Source: Mytilisepta virgata (lineage: Eukaryota > Mollusca > Bivalvia > Mytilida > Mytilidae). Taken from it: a stretch of 64,000 bases of DNA. Below, piece after piece: positions 1-12,100 of the stretch. The stretch spans positions 81,055,539 to 81,119,538 of the forward strand of contig CM051519.1 in the NCBI GenBank assembly GCA_028015205.1. The letters are read 5' to 3'. The position numbers and the translations under genes were made by a program. Positions within the stretch are counted from its first letter, which is position 1, and each line of letters starts with the position of its first letter. The notes beneath the pieces were generated by a model, which saw only the letters and a list, made by a program, of their open reading frames with translations, did no database searches and was not told where the DNA came from.

Positions 1-118
1 GACGGATCAAAACCTGTTGAGAATAAACCAGAGCTGCAACTGAAACCACCAATAACAGAATTAAGTCCACCCAGTACTGTATTTAATCCTGTAAACACTC
101 CTGATACTGTTTCTGGTG
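1..118 (+). CDS. MCM3AP: MCM3AP visible exon 1 (5' cut by window edge)
   Basis: Ser/Pro-rich, low-complexity segment (39 codons plus one base) ending at donor GTAAGA. The frame was chosen because it is open, stops just inside the intron, and makes the whole 28-exon chain divisible by three. It matches only the general character of the poorly conserved GANP N-terminus, so assignment rests on frame and position. Confidence 0.72.
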
Positions 119-3100
119 GTAAGACTGAAAGAATTGTGTAGCTACAAATTTGAAACATAACTCAATTGAGATTTTCAGCTATCTTAGCTTTTAAATGATC
201 ACAGAAAACTTACCAAAAAATCCACTCTAGTTAAATCAGATCAAATTTTCATTTGATATAAATTTCTGTGAAGTTTTTGGTTTTGCTTAACACCAGCTAA
301 TTAATTTTTTTATGCCAAATTAGAAATTAACTGATTTTTACAATTGGTCATTCAGGAATGTCCTGTCCAAGTGCAAATCTTGCTTTACAACCTGCCAAGA
401 AAAAATAATACAAAATGCTAATTGGTGAATTGAAGGCATTTCTGAAAATTTTAAAGGGAATTTTCAGTCAAAGAAAAATTTATGTTCATGATATATTATG
501 GTCCGGATATGTTAATCCTAATGTATATAACCCTTTTTTTGTACATAAATGATCAGGGTTGATTTTATTCTATTTTTGTTGGCAGTATTTTCTATATTAC
601 ATTAAATTTGGCAAAATCATCCCTGATTATAAATTTACAGGTCATTTTCTCTTTCAGATAAGTCGGATTCATATATCAATTATACATGTAATCATTTTAT
701 GAAAAGATAATAAGTGAAAAATTTTTTCCAGAGCGATTGATATCATAGATTAAATATTATAGTGTTTAAAGGATTTAGTGTTTAAAAATTGTGATTGATT
801 TATACTTAAATCTTTATTACTACAGATAATGAAGATAAACAGAAAGGTTCTTCAAAGAAGATGTTGTTTGGTAAAGTTGTCAGTGGAAATGAATTAGGTA
901 GTTTTCATATATAATACAATCAGTCATTGGTCTTGCAAACTCCTAATTTGTCTATGTATGCAGGTGGATTTCCCATTATGTCCGGTCCGCTTCCGATAGT
1001 TTGTTAACTTTTTTAAACAATGCAAATTGCGGCAACCAAATTTACCTGTGAAAATCCAGGCATTCATCTTAATTGAAAGTATGGATGATGTTTTTACGAT
1101 AATAAAAGTGTCATACCATGCAGAAATAGGATAACTATTTTTTAATTATTTTTAGCTCACCTAACCCAAAGGGTCATATGAGCTATTGCTATCACTTTTT
1201 GTTCATTTTCCTTCTGTCGTCCGTGGGTCAACATTTCACATTTTGAACTTCTTCTAGAGAACCACTAAATGGATTGAAACCAAATATGGCATGAATGTTA
1301 TGAGGTGCTGACCAAGACTTGTTACTGTATTGCCGACCCGTCATACAAATTTGCTGCCAGCGGGAACTTAAACATAATGAGGACTCTATGATAAATACAT
1401 ACAAAAATCTTCTTCTAGAGAACCGATCAATGGATTGAAACCAAACATGGCACAAATGTTCCTTATGAGATGCTGACCAAGACTTGTTACTTTGTTGCCA
1501 AACCATCATACAAGATGGCCTCCATTTGGGGACTTAGTTAAACATAGAAATCTTCTTCTGAAGAACCACTGAATGGATTGACACCAAACATAGCAACTGA
1601 CCAAGTGTTGTTACTGTGGTGCCCATCTGTAATCCATGATTGCCCTCAACAGAAGACTTAAAAATAGTTTAATATAGGACCCCATGGGAATTACATGCAA
1701 ACAGCTTCTTCTTGAAAATTACTGAATGGATTGAAACCAAACATGGCATGGATGTTAATATCAATGTCCTTTAACAATGAAGAAATTTAAATATCCAGTG
1801 AGCGATACAGGCTCCTGTGAGCCCCTGGTTTATTTTGAGGTGATTCATGCAAATCAAGGTTTCCTGTTAGCATTGATGAAATAAAAATATATAAATCTTT
1901 ATTTTTTAGCTTCAGTGTGTCATTTTTAGGAAAATTCACTTGCAAGTATCAATTTTCTTTAACCATGTTATTCATTTCATTGTCTTGGTTGTTTAAAAAT
2001 CATTTTAAAAATTATACAATTTGAAACAAAATCATAGGTGAAAAGGTTATATATGCCTTTGATATAACACATTCCTAACAAGGATCAGGCATATCATGAA
2101 AAAAGATCATGATTCAAACTTTTGAAAACAAAAATGCGCCACATTCAAAAACACATTGTACGTCATGACATCTAATTCTGGACTCGCAGAAAAAAATTTG
2201 GGACTCATAAAAATTTTAGGGAACTCACCAATTTCAAAACTAACAAGTCCAGTACTGACCAAGAAAAAATACTGTGAGGAACCCTGTTATTTCTATTCTT
2301 TAAAAATTGATTGTCAGATTACCCAATATCTGTTAAAAAAAACTTTGTTTTCAAACAAAGCATCAAGATAATGTACCGGTATTTTTAGCTCACCTGTCCT
2401 AAAAGATCTTCTCCTCTGAAACCACTGAACCAATTACAGCCATACTTAGTCTGAATGATCTTTAGGGTATCTAGAATAAAGTTTGTTTTATTTTCTTGTC
2501 CGTCGAGAAACATGGCTGCCATGGCTAAAAATAGAACATAGGGGGTAAACTGCAGTTTTTGGCTTATATCTCAAAAACTAAAGCATTTAGAGCAAAACTG
2601 ACAGGGTAAAAATGTTAATCAGGTCAAGATCTACCTGCTATGAATTTTTTTGGGTTATTGCCCCTGAATTGTTAATTTGAAACAAAATCATAAAGGAAAT
2701 TTTGCAGTTTTAGGTTGTTATCTTGAATATTATTATAGATAAAGACAAACTGTAAACAACAAAAATGTTCAGCAAAGTAAAATCTACAAATCCAAAATCA
2801 TCAATTAACCCCTTATAGGAGTTTTTGCTCTTGAAAGATTATTTACATGTAAACAGAAAATAATGGTCTGACATTGTCACAAATGTTTAGGGCATTATTT
2901 GAAATCAATTAAGTGGTAGCTGTACAAGTAAAATTGGAGCGTCAAGGGTCAAGGTCATTGAAAAATTCCTTGGCAACCGATGAAAAAGTTCCTAGTAACC
3001 ATATATATTTGGGTTACGGACCTTATAATTTACCTGTACAAGTCAAAGAGAAAGGTCAGGAGTCAAGGTCATTGAAAAAGTCCATAGCAACCAATGAAAA

Positions 3101-6100
3101 AATCCCTAGCAACCATATATATTTGTGTTCAGGACCCTACAATTTAACTGTTCAAGTCAAAATGGAAGGTCAAGAGTCAATGCCATTGAAAAAGTCCATA
3201 GCAACCAATGAAAAATTCCCTAGCAACCATATCTATTTGGGTTCAGGATTCTATATTTTAGCTGTACAAGTCAGTATCAAGGATAAAATTGTGTCAGTAT
3301 ACATTAAATAGCAAAAATAATCATTGATGCAAGATCTACCTGTACACAAAAGATAACAGGTGAGTGATTCAGGCTCTTGGGAGCCTCTTTATTTTTATTA
3401 CTGTTTAAAAAATGCATGTTAGTGTGGTATATGCAAGGGGTTTTGTTGAAATTCACCATATTGAGATGTAAGATCCCTTTCCTTGAAATCTTTGATAGTT
3501 ATGTTAATTGTAATAATACTGTATGCTGTGCTGACAGTCCTACTGGGATAACTACATTTACTGCCCATCATGTGAATAACTTTTCAGTTAAATTGCCAGC
3601 ACATTTATCAGAATTATATTACACATTATTTTTTACAATTACTAGCAAAGTTACTTCAAATAAGAGCTTTGATAAATTGTTTTTTCAAAAGAAAAGAGTG
3701 TATCAGTGTCAAAAGTTGGTTTGTAAAGGAAATATTATTTCTTTTGTCAATTTCACCCCTGTCTAACATTTAAATATCACTTTTTTACCAAAATTATATT
3801 AGAGTTTGTAATGTGTCATATGATTTTTTTCAGGAAGCAGATCTTATGGCCAACCAGGAACCAGTTTTGATGATCAAACATCTAAAAGAAAACCAAGCAA
3901 GGAAAATGGTAAAGCACATATACCAGAATAATTGGGAAATTAATGCATTGTTTTTATTATTGTAAAAATGAGACAAAATGTAAATCACCATTGTTGTTCT
4001 AATTTAGAGTAAAATGGAATGTTGGCTGATTTCTATGTGATCACTTGAAAAATTCATCAGTTCTTTTTCCAATTTTAATATTTTCTGTTGTGTCAAAATA
4101 AAAGCTGAGATTTATTTTGATGATTATAACTTTTTTTTATTCCAGAGCTATGTCCCTTTATTGAAGGAAAAAATTAGGACTCTGAGTGTTTTTGCATCAA
4201 GCTTATTTCAGAGTAGCAGTACTCGCATACATTATTACCGTAGACAACAAAAATATGATTACCTTCCTTTCATAAATGTAAAAAACTGGTTTGCCGTTCC
4301 TTATGACAGTTCATTTCTTATTATTATTTTCTCATCCTCTGACCAGGGTTCAAACAGTTCATGTAATCCTGGAAATGTCATGGAAATTTATTTTGGCTAA
4401 AAAGGCCTTGAAAAGTCATTGAATTGAATAATGTCATGAAAAGTCATGGAAAATTCAGAATTTTTTACTGGCAATAAGTTGAAAAAAATATAACAGTTCT
4501 CATTTAATGAGACATTAACATAGTAACATATTGCATATTAATCCACATTTATAATGATTGAAAAATGCTGGATACAAAGCTCTGAAAATTTGATATCACA
4601 AGGTTATGGATAATTCTGAATTATTCCTGTACAAGGCATGAAATGTTATGGAAGAAAAAGTGTTGGAACCCTGTCTGAGTTGTTCATTTCCTGACACCTG
4701 AAAACTGTAACTATGACAGTTGGGGGTTATTATCATCATTTACTGTTTACGTACCAAAGATCGATATGTTGGATAATACATGTAAGTTTTGTGTTTTCTG
4801 GAGCGTGTCGTTATTTAACTGTCAAAGGAAAAAGGTAAACAAATTATCAAGGTGTGAAATTCAAATCGCCAATTATGATTTATGATTGCCATTTATTAAA
4901 GAAAACAATTAGATGGTCATATTAGAATGATGAGGTGATAAACGCCTTTAGGTAGTTGGTAAGAATTTTGAGTAATTTCTTGTTCCCCGGTCTCTTTCTT
5001 CACAACAAGCTTAATACCAAGCGGAGATCCAAGCTCTATCAAATTATACTAATAACTCAATATTATCAAAGAAATTAGAAAACTTTAGATTTCTTTCTTA
5101 TAAATAGTTGTCTCAATGAAATATAATTATTCATTTTCCAAAACTACATATACGCAAACGTAATTATGGTGAAGCGAAAGTTAGATTTGACAAATTCGTC
5201 ATCAAAGACGACAAAACTTTCTGTATTTGGGTTTAGCTCCGGAGCTATTGACAACAGTGACAGTCAACATGTTAGTCCAAAACCTTCAAAAATTGCATCT
5301 ATAGGTAATGTAGCACCTAGTAGTCCAAAACCTTCAAATGCTGTCAGACTGATTGTTTTCAAATAGAAATACGAGCGACACACATTCAACAACCAGTGTT
5401 CTCCCTGAGACCTTTTACGGCACCAAGACGCTATCAGAAATCACCGAGATCCTATCCAAGTCGCCGAGATGCTATATTTTTGAACATGTTGAAATTTCGC
5501 GGAACTTGTGAACGACCTAATTGCCGCTTATAATCAAAATAAGACATCATTCCTTTGATTGATTACACCTGTAATTAGTCCCCAATGCCATTAAACAGTG
5601 ATTAAACAGGTGTTAATTTCCCTTAAGCTATATGACTGTTAAGATGTTAACGATCCCAAGCTGACACTAATTAGCTTATATCATTGAAAACTTCAATATC
5701 AAAGGTCAAAATTGCGACCGGGAAAATGCAAAACATAAACAAGACATCTGACTGTCTAATACGAATTGTAAATTTAGTAATCTATGTCTGGCTCCTGTGA
5801 CATGCATGTAATCTTCAATAAGTTGAAGGTGGTCACTGTTTGGTAGATGTAGATAATGGGCAGACATTATGACATTTTAAAAAATAATGAACTATAAATA
5901 TTTCTTTATTTTTATTTAATAAAAACAAGAAAAGATAGAACAAATTATTGCATTTAATATATTATAATAAAAATACAGTACATCATTCACAAATAAAGAT
6001 GCAAGGCAAGACATGTACATTTCCGCAACGCGATCCGGAGCGGTATCTACAAATAGGAAAGTACGTTAAATATGATGCCATCCAAAATTTCTGGGGAGAA

Positions 6101-9100
6101 CACTGAACAACAGTTGCAAGATTGACACAGTTTGGCTCCTTGATATAAAATTTTATCTGGCTCCTAAACAGGCTTTTGAAAATGGCACCTGGCGATTTTT
6201 CTGGCTCCTACTTTTTAGGAGCCAGAGCAACCCCTGTATCTTGTTAATAAATCTCATATATAAGGGATAAGATATAATTTCCTTGTGTTAAAGATATTAA
6301 TTCTGGCAAGATATATTATATTACAGCAAGTTGAGTGTTTAAGGTAGGAGGTACCTAAATCTGCTAAATTAAAGATTTTCATGAAATTTTACATGCAGCT
6401 AGAACATTGGAAACTGCATCTAAATATCGCAAAAATTTATATTTAGCTTTTATATTTCTTTCATAAGGTTGATTTAAATTCATTGAAATAAAGGACTTTT
6501 ACTGTAGATGACATATAAAAACTGCCGAAAAAAAAAATTATTTCACTTTAAATCGTCATTTTTCAAAAACTAATCCCTAGGAATTTCTTATGTTATTGCT
6601 TTCAACTTTTTTGTTTCAATGATACTAAATAAACATAGTCACCAGCTTCGTTGTTGATGTGGAAATCATTCAAGCATAGGTCATGTCTTTAAAGACACTA
6701 AAAATCTACATTTTCATCGCGACATTGTGACGATGTTGTGCTTATTTTGACTTTTTGATGCTTATTTTCATGGTTAAGTCCATTTCTCAGCAACTAGAAT
6801 ACCTAGACCCAACATATTTGGTCAATAAATAGTTCTTGGTGTGTACATGTCAGTCTGACACCTGGTTTGTAACCTTGACCTCAATTTCATGCTTGAGTGA
6901 CTTTTTCACTTTTTCGTGGTTACGTCCATTTATCAAAAACTGTAAAACCTAGACCCACTGTATTTGGTCTATTGATAGTTCTTGATGGGTACATGCCAGT
7001 ATGACACATGTCTCTGGACCTTGACCTCAATTTCATGGTTGAGTGACTTTCATCCAAATTTCTTGATTAAGTCCTTTTTTAAGCAACTGTAATACTTAGA
7101 CCCATCTGTGTTTGGTCTATAGATAGTTCTTAGTGGGTACATGCAAGTCTGACACCTGTCTCTGGACTCTGACCTCACTTGTATGCTTGAGTGACTTTGT
7201 CACATTTTCGAGATTAGGTCCATTTCTCAGCAACTTTAATACCTAGACCCACCATATTTGGTCAATAGATAGTTCTTAGTGGATACATGTTGGTATGACA
7301 CCTGCCTTTTGATCTTGACATCAATTTCTTTTAACACATTTTCCTTTGACTTGCAAAATGTCGGGTATCAGATAATCATTATTCTGTGCCCATGTGCATA
7401 CTCAGGCAAGACATGTAGTGTGTCCACTCTTGTTAAAACAAATTCTAGGGACTGGACTTTGAGAAATCATAATTTAAAGTCTACATATTTTACTTTTTTG
7501 AGCGATAACTGCGTGCATTCTATGTATTTACCCATCTTTTTGCCAAAACTTGAAACACCATATTTTGGGAAATATTAAAGGGACCTATTATTTTTTTGTT
7601 ATTCAGATGCAGTTCAAAGTACCCTTTTTGCATGCCAAATTTTATAGAAGTATAGATATCGAATTTTCTGAATAAAGATAACGTAAAATATCAGCCGCGA
7701 GCCACAACATGAAGATTTTTGGCAAGTGAGCGCAACGAACGAGCCTAATAGATTCATATTGTGTCGAGCGGCTGATATTTTACAATATATTTACGCAGAA
7801 AACCCAATAATCTGTTTATCATACAAATTCTGTACATTTTAGTCGCCCCTGTAAAACATTTTTTACGTTTTTTTGTCCTCCTGTAGGTAAGCTTGATAAC
7901 GTCTGCTCTCACATTGTGACGTCGCTAATAAGTCCTGCTCTCATGTCGTGACGTCGCTGATTAGTCCTGCTGTCGCGGATAATGTCTCCTAATACGTCAC
8001 AAAGCCTTAATACAGAGATTACAGAGCGGCTGAGCAGGGTGATATAGATGCAGGGAAGTATGATAAATCTGAAATATAGTCCAATTAGGTACCTCCTACC
8101 TTAATATCAATTTTACAGAAAGTTTGTAATTTGTTACACTAAAATAATTAATCATGTATTAAAATGTATATTAATTTTTCAGATGATGAACCACTATCTA
8201 AAAGGTCAATTAGAAGAATGTCAAGTACTGATGACATGTCTAACCGAGTTGTTATAGTGTGTAATCATGTACCTATAAAATACAATAATGTCATAACCAT
8301 GAAGAAACATTTCTCAAAGTTTGGAGAAGTTTCCAAAGTTTTCCCAAATCCTCGGAAATTAATGACAACTGTACATTTTAAAACACATGTAAGTTTTGCT
8401 TTTTGTTGTATGGTATGTGCACGTTTTTGCTCTTTGTTGTATGGTATGTGCACGTTTTTGCTCTTTAACTGATGTTAAACAGACCTCCAATCTTAGAGAG
8501 CTTTGAATAGTTTGGTAGATGTTTAGTTGGTTATAATGTATATAATTTATTAATATTGCTGATTTTTCCTGTCTGTTAAATACCATTAGATTTTGATGAT
8601 GTTATGTTAACAGAAATATGATGGTATACATCTGGTGTCATGTATTGAAATGAATTTTGTTTTAAGATTACATGACAATATTGTTCTGTTATGTAAGTTT
8701 TCTCCTTTATTTATTTTATAAGACATAAGGTTTAATTACTAAAATATTGAAATAATGTTACATCTTGTTTTATTTTCACTGCATAAAGATTCATTGAAGA
8801 AAATAAATTTCAGTTTGGAGATAATTTGAAATTCATTGATTTCTATAACATTTGGATTGTTTCCAAAACAAAAACTCCATACTTACAATCAAATAAGGCT
8901 TTTCTAGTTAATTTTAGAGGCTAAAAAGGACTGTGTATTTTAATGCCAAAAAAGGGTAGTAGATCAGAATTTTGGTCTGTTGATGTTGATAAATATCCAA
9001 GGGACTGAGCATAACAGTTTGAACTATTGGCTAGTTTGAGTAATTAGAGTCCTGCCTAATAGAAATTTCTGTGACTGGACTTAAGTTTAATTTGTTTATG

Positions 9101-12100
9101 TTTGACAGATCAAATCCAACTGAAGATATTACATAGAAGGACCTGAGAATTTTCTAAAAGAGCTGGACAAAAAAAATGTTTTAAATTTTGATTCAACCAA
9201 GTCTGCAGTTGCTAGTTCGATTCAGTACAAAAATATTGTACCTATTTTATTTCTGAATTGTTCTCATTGACCAAGCCTAACTATAGGTGGTCCATTAACT
9301 GAATTCAAATAATTTACAATGAAAGTTTTGCATTTAATCATAATTATAATTGAAAATTAATGAGAGTAGTTGAAACTAGTAGCAAGGTTTAATGTAATCA
9401 ATAAGCCTTTTTACAAACCTTCAGGAAGCTGCAAGAGAAGCTAAGATTAGAGGCAAATTTCTTGACAAAGATGTGCGACCAATGGAGATATATTGGAGTA
9501 GTTACAGGAGACGGTCAATGGAAGATATAGATAGTACACCAAATAAACGGAGAAGCAGTGGTAAGATAAGGCTTATCTGATAATGGAAATCTTATCCTTG
9601 GGTGTTGGATTTGGTATTTTCATTTCTTATATCTCCTAAAGTCAAGAAAAACACAGAAGGGACAAGTGTTATTTATCAAATGCATTGTTTTCACACATTT
9701 AAAACTTGCATAGTTAGTGTATTTAGCTAGCTAAATATTTTCAAAATTTTTTTTTACTCTCATGCAAATTTAAATTCTGAGGACAATGTACATATAACAT
9801 AATTATGTTCTAATTTGAAACATTTGTAGACTTTCTTCGTGGACAATAGGGGGAAAATTAATTTGTACAAATTAAGAATTCTCTCCCTTCTGCCAAACAA
9901 AGCTTTAACACAGTATTAGAGATATTTCTCCAGATTTGTTAATAATGTTATACTGCATGTTTTCTTCAGTCATTAAAGTAACAGATTTTACCTATTGGTT
10001 TAACGAGGACAGTAAATAACCCCCATCTTTCATTTTAAAATTTAGATATTTAAATATCTTGAAACATATGAAATTTCAGGTTAAATGAATGTTATGTTTT
10101 TTTTTTAAAGAATTTCTTGACAAACCAACGACAAGAAGTGCCAAGTTTAAATGGGCCAGAAATGACCTAGATAATGAACTTGCCAGTATGTCCGGAACAA
10201 GTGACGTTAATGAACAACAAATAAAGTTTGTTGATCGTCCAGATGCTTTAACAGAAACAGGATCAGTTGGCAGGTCTGGATCATCTCATGTTTTACAGGA
10301 TATACCCACACGCCACTCAAGTCCTGGACCATCAACATCCAGGACTGCAGTTAATATACCCACAAATGTAGATAAAGGTAATAGAAGTGTACTTTATTCA
10401 TTCATATTTGTAGGAAATTTTTTTAAATCTAAATAAATATTATTTTTAAACATTTACTGATGTCATACATGTAATGGATAAATACAGCATTTGACTGTCT
10501 CATTTGTAAATTCTAACTGTGACTACAGTTTTTAGCTCACCTGGCATATATGGCCATGTGAGCTTATGTCATTACTTTGTGTCTGTTGTCTGTCAGTGGT
10601 AAACTTTTTACATTTCAATCTTCTCCTCTGAAACTACTTTGCCAATTGTAACCAAATTGCTAGGAATGATGACTTTTGGTTCTGATTGGATGAACAACAT
10701 GGTCGCTAGAGGCTATTTTTTATTATAATTGGCCAGTTTTCAAAAATCTGCTCCTCTGAAACTAGACTGTGAAATGTTTTGAAACTTTGCAAGATTGTTG
10801 ACACCAAAGATGACAAACAGTTTTACAGATCCTGCTGCTCACCCAATGGCTGCAGCTGCTCAAAGTTCCCACGGAAACCATATTGGAATTACTTGTTTAC
10901 CATTTACTTAGGAACTAATGGGCAGTTTGGCAGAATTGATGTATTGATTGACATTTGCAAGTGGTCCACCTTTGGTTCTGGTTATGTAATTGGTTGGCCA
11001 ATTTTCAAAAATCTTCTCTGAAGCTACAGAACAAGTATAACGGATTGCGCAATGCCCACGTTCTTTGACGGAAGCCCACCAACTATCCGATCCACGCTGG
11101 CTAGTTATTGTCCACGTTGAACGTGGGCATCCGTTATCAGGTGAAAGTTCGTTTTTGACTGTGGAAAAACACGGTGGACGGTCAGCAGATCGATATAATA
11201 AAACGGGTTAAAAATTTACGTTATGTGTTCTTTAATACCAGAATTATTAATTTAGTTCCAATCCTTTTCATAATTATATAATTTTATATGCAGTCGGGAG
11301 TTGTTTTATGTTCATAATAACAGATTTGTCCAATATCGGTGTCAGCATAAATAAATGGGTCATCCTGTAGACTAGACAATGATTGACAATAATCTTGACC
11401 GCGGTATATTGTTTGAAGTAACAGGTCAAGGTATTATGGATTACAAGGAAGGCGTGGTATATCGATGATTTGTAACATGTATTGACAAGTGTCAAATTAT
11501 GTACCTGTGACAAGACCACACAATTCTCGTGCAAAAACTGGCGGGAAAGTATATGACAGTACGATAAAATCTTCAATCAATACAATTTGGAAAAATAACT
11601 TGTATGGTACATGTTATATTGATTTTTTACTGTGTACTTCTTAAATAAAAAACAAATTAAGATACATGTAGTTTTATCAAATATTGCGGCAGACGAAATT
11701 TTTTGTTTTTGCTTAGGACTATTTTATAAATGGAGCAACAAACCGCATAAGATCGTTAGAAGATAAAATAAGTTTTAGTTTTTCAAAAGTTGAATAATTA
11801 TTTATACTTGGCTGTATTTCTATGATGTTATTGAAGTATTAAAATAAAAAATAATACATTTGTTCTATTACTAATCCTTGTGCTCTCTCCTTAACCCATT
11901 GTCGGAAACTCACGGCCAGTCGCGCTTACGCTTTGCTTTCACTTCCCGAAAGTGGAAGGAAAGCGTAAGCGGGACCGGCCGTGGGTTTCCAACGATGTTC
12001 TTAACCTTATTTTTTCTTTTATTTCATACCGTATAAAATATTGTTCCTTTAAAATATTAGAATGAACTGCAATCTTTGCATGTTTTTTTTAATGAGAATT

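Larger units (their letters stand above)
6343..8100. mobile_element. TTAA-flanked TIR element (piggyBac- or Kolobok-like, non-autonomous)
   Basis: Perfect 16-bp terminal inverted repeats, GGTAGGAGGTACCTAA at 6343-6358 and TTAGGTACCTCCTACC at 8085-8100, each flanked outside by TTAA (6339-6342, 8101-8104). TTAA is the target of piggyBac and Kolobok elements. The 1758-bp interior has no transposase. It holds a four-unit satellite (6740-7440), a foldback hairpin (7685-7790) and a stretch with repeated GTGACGTCGCT (7905-7990). The right end lies 82 bp before exon 4. Confidence 0.75.

Noticed and set aside
2913..3311. 132-codon frame with internal repeats
   Set aside because: It lies wholly within the satellite core of a TAGCTCACC element; the same satellite is broken in other frames elsewhere.
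3377..3766. 129-codon frame
   Set aside because: Intronic, with no domain character, and ends just before exon 3 in another frame; AT-rich chance frame.
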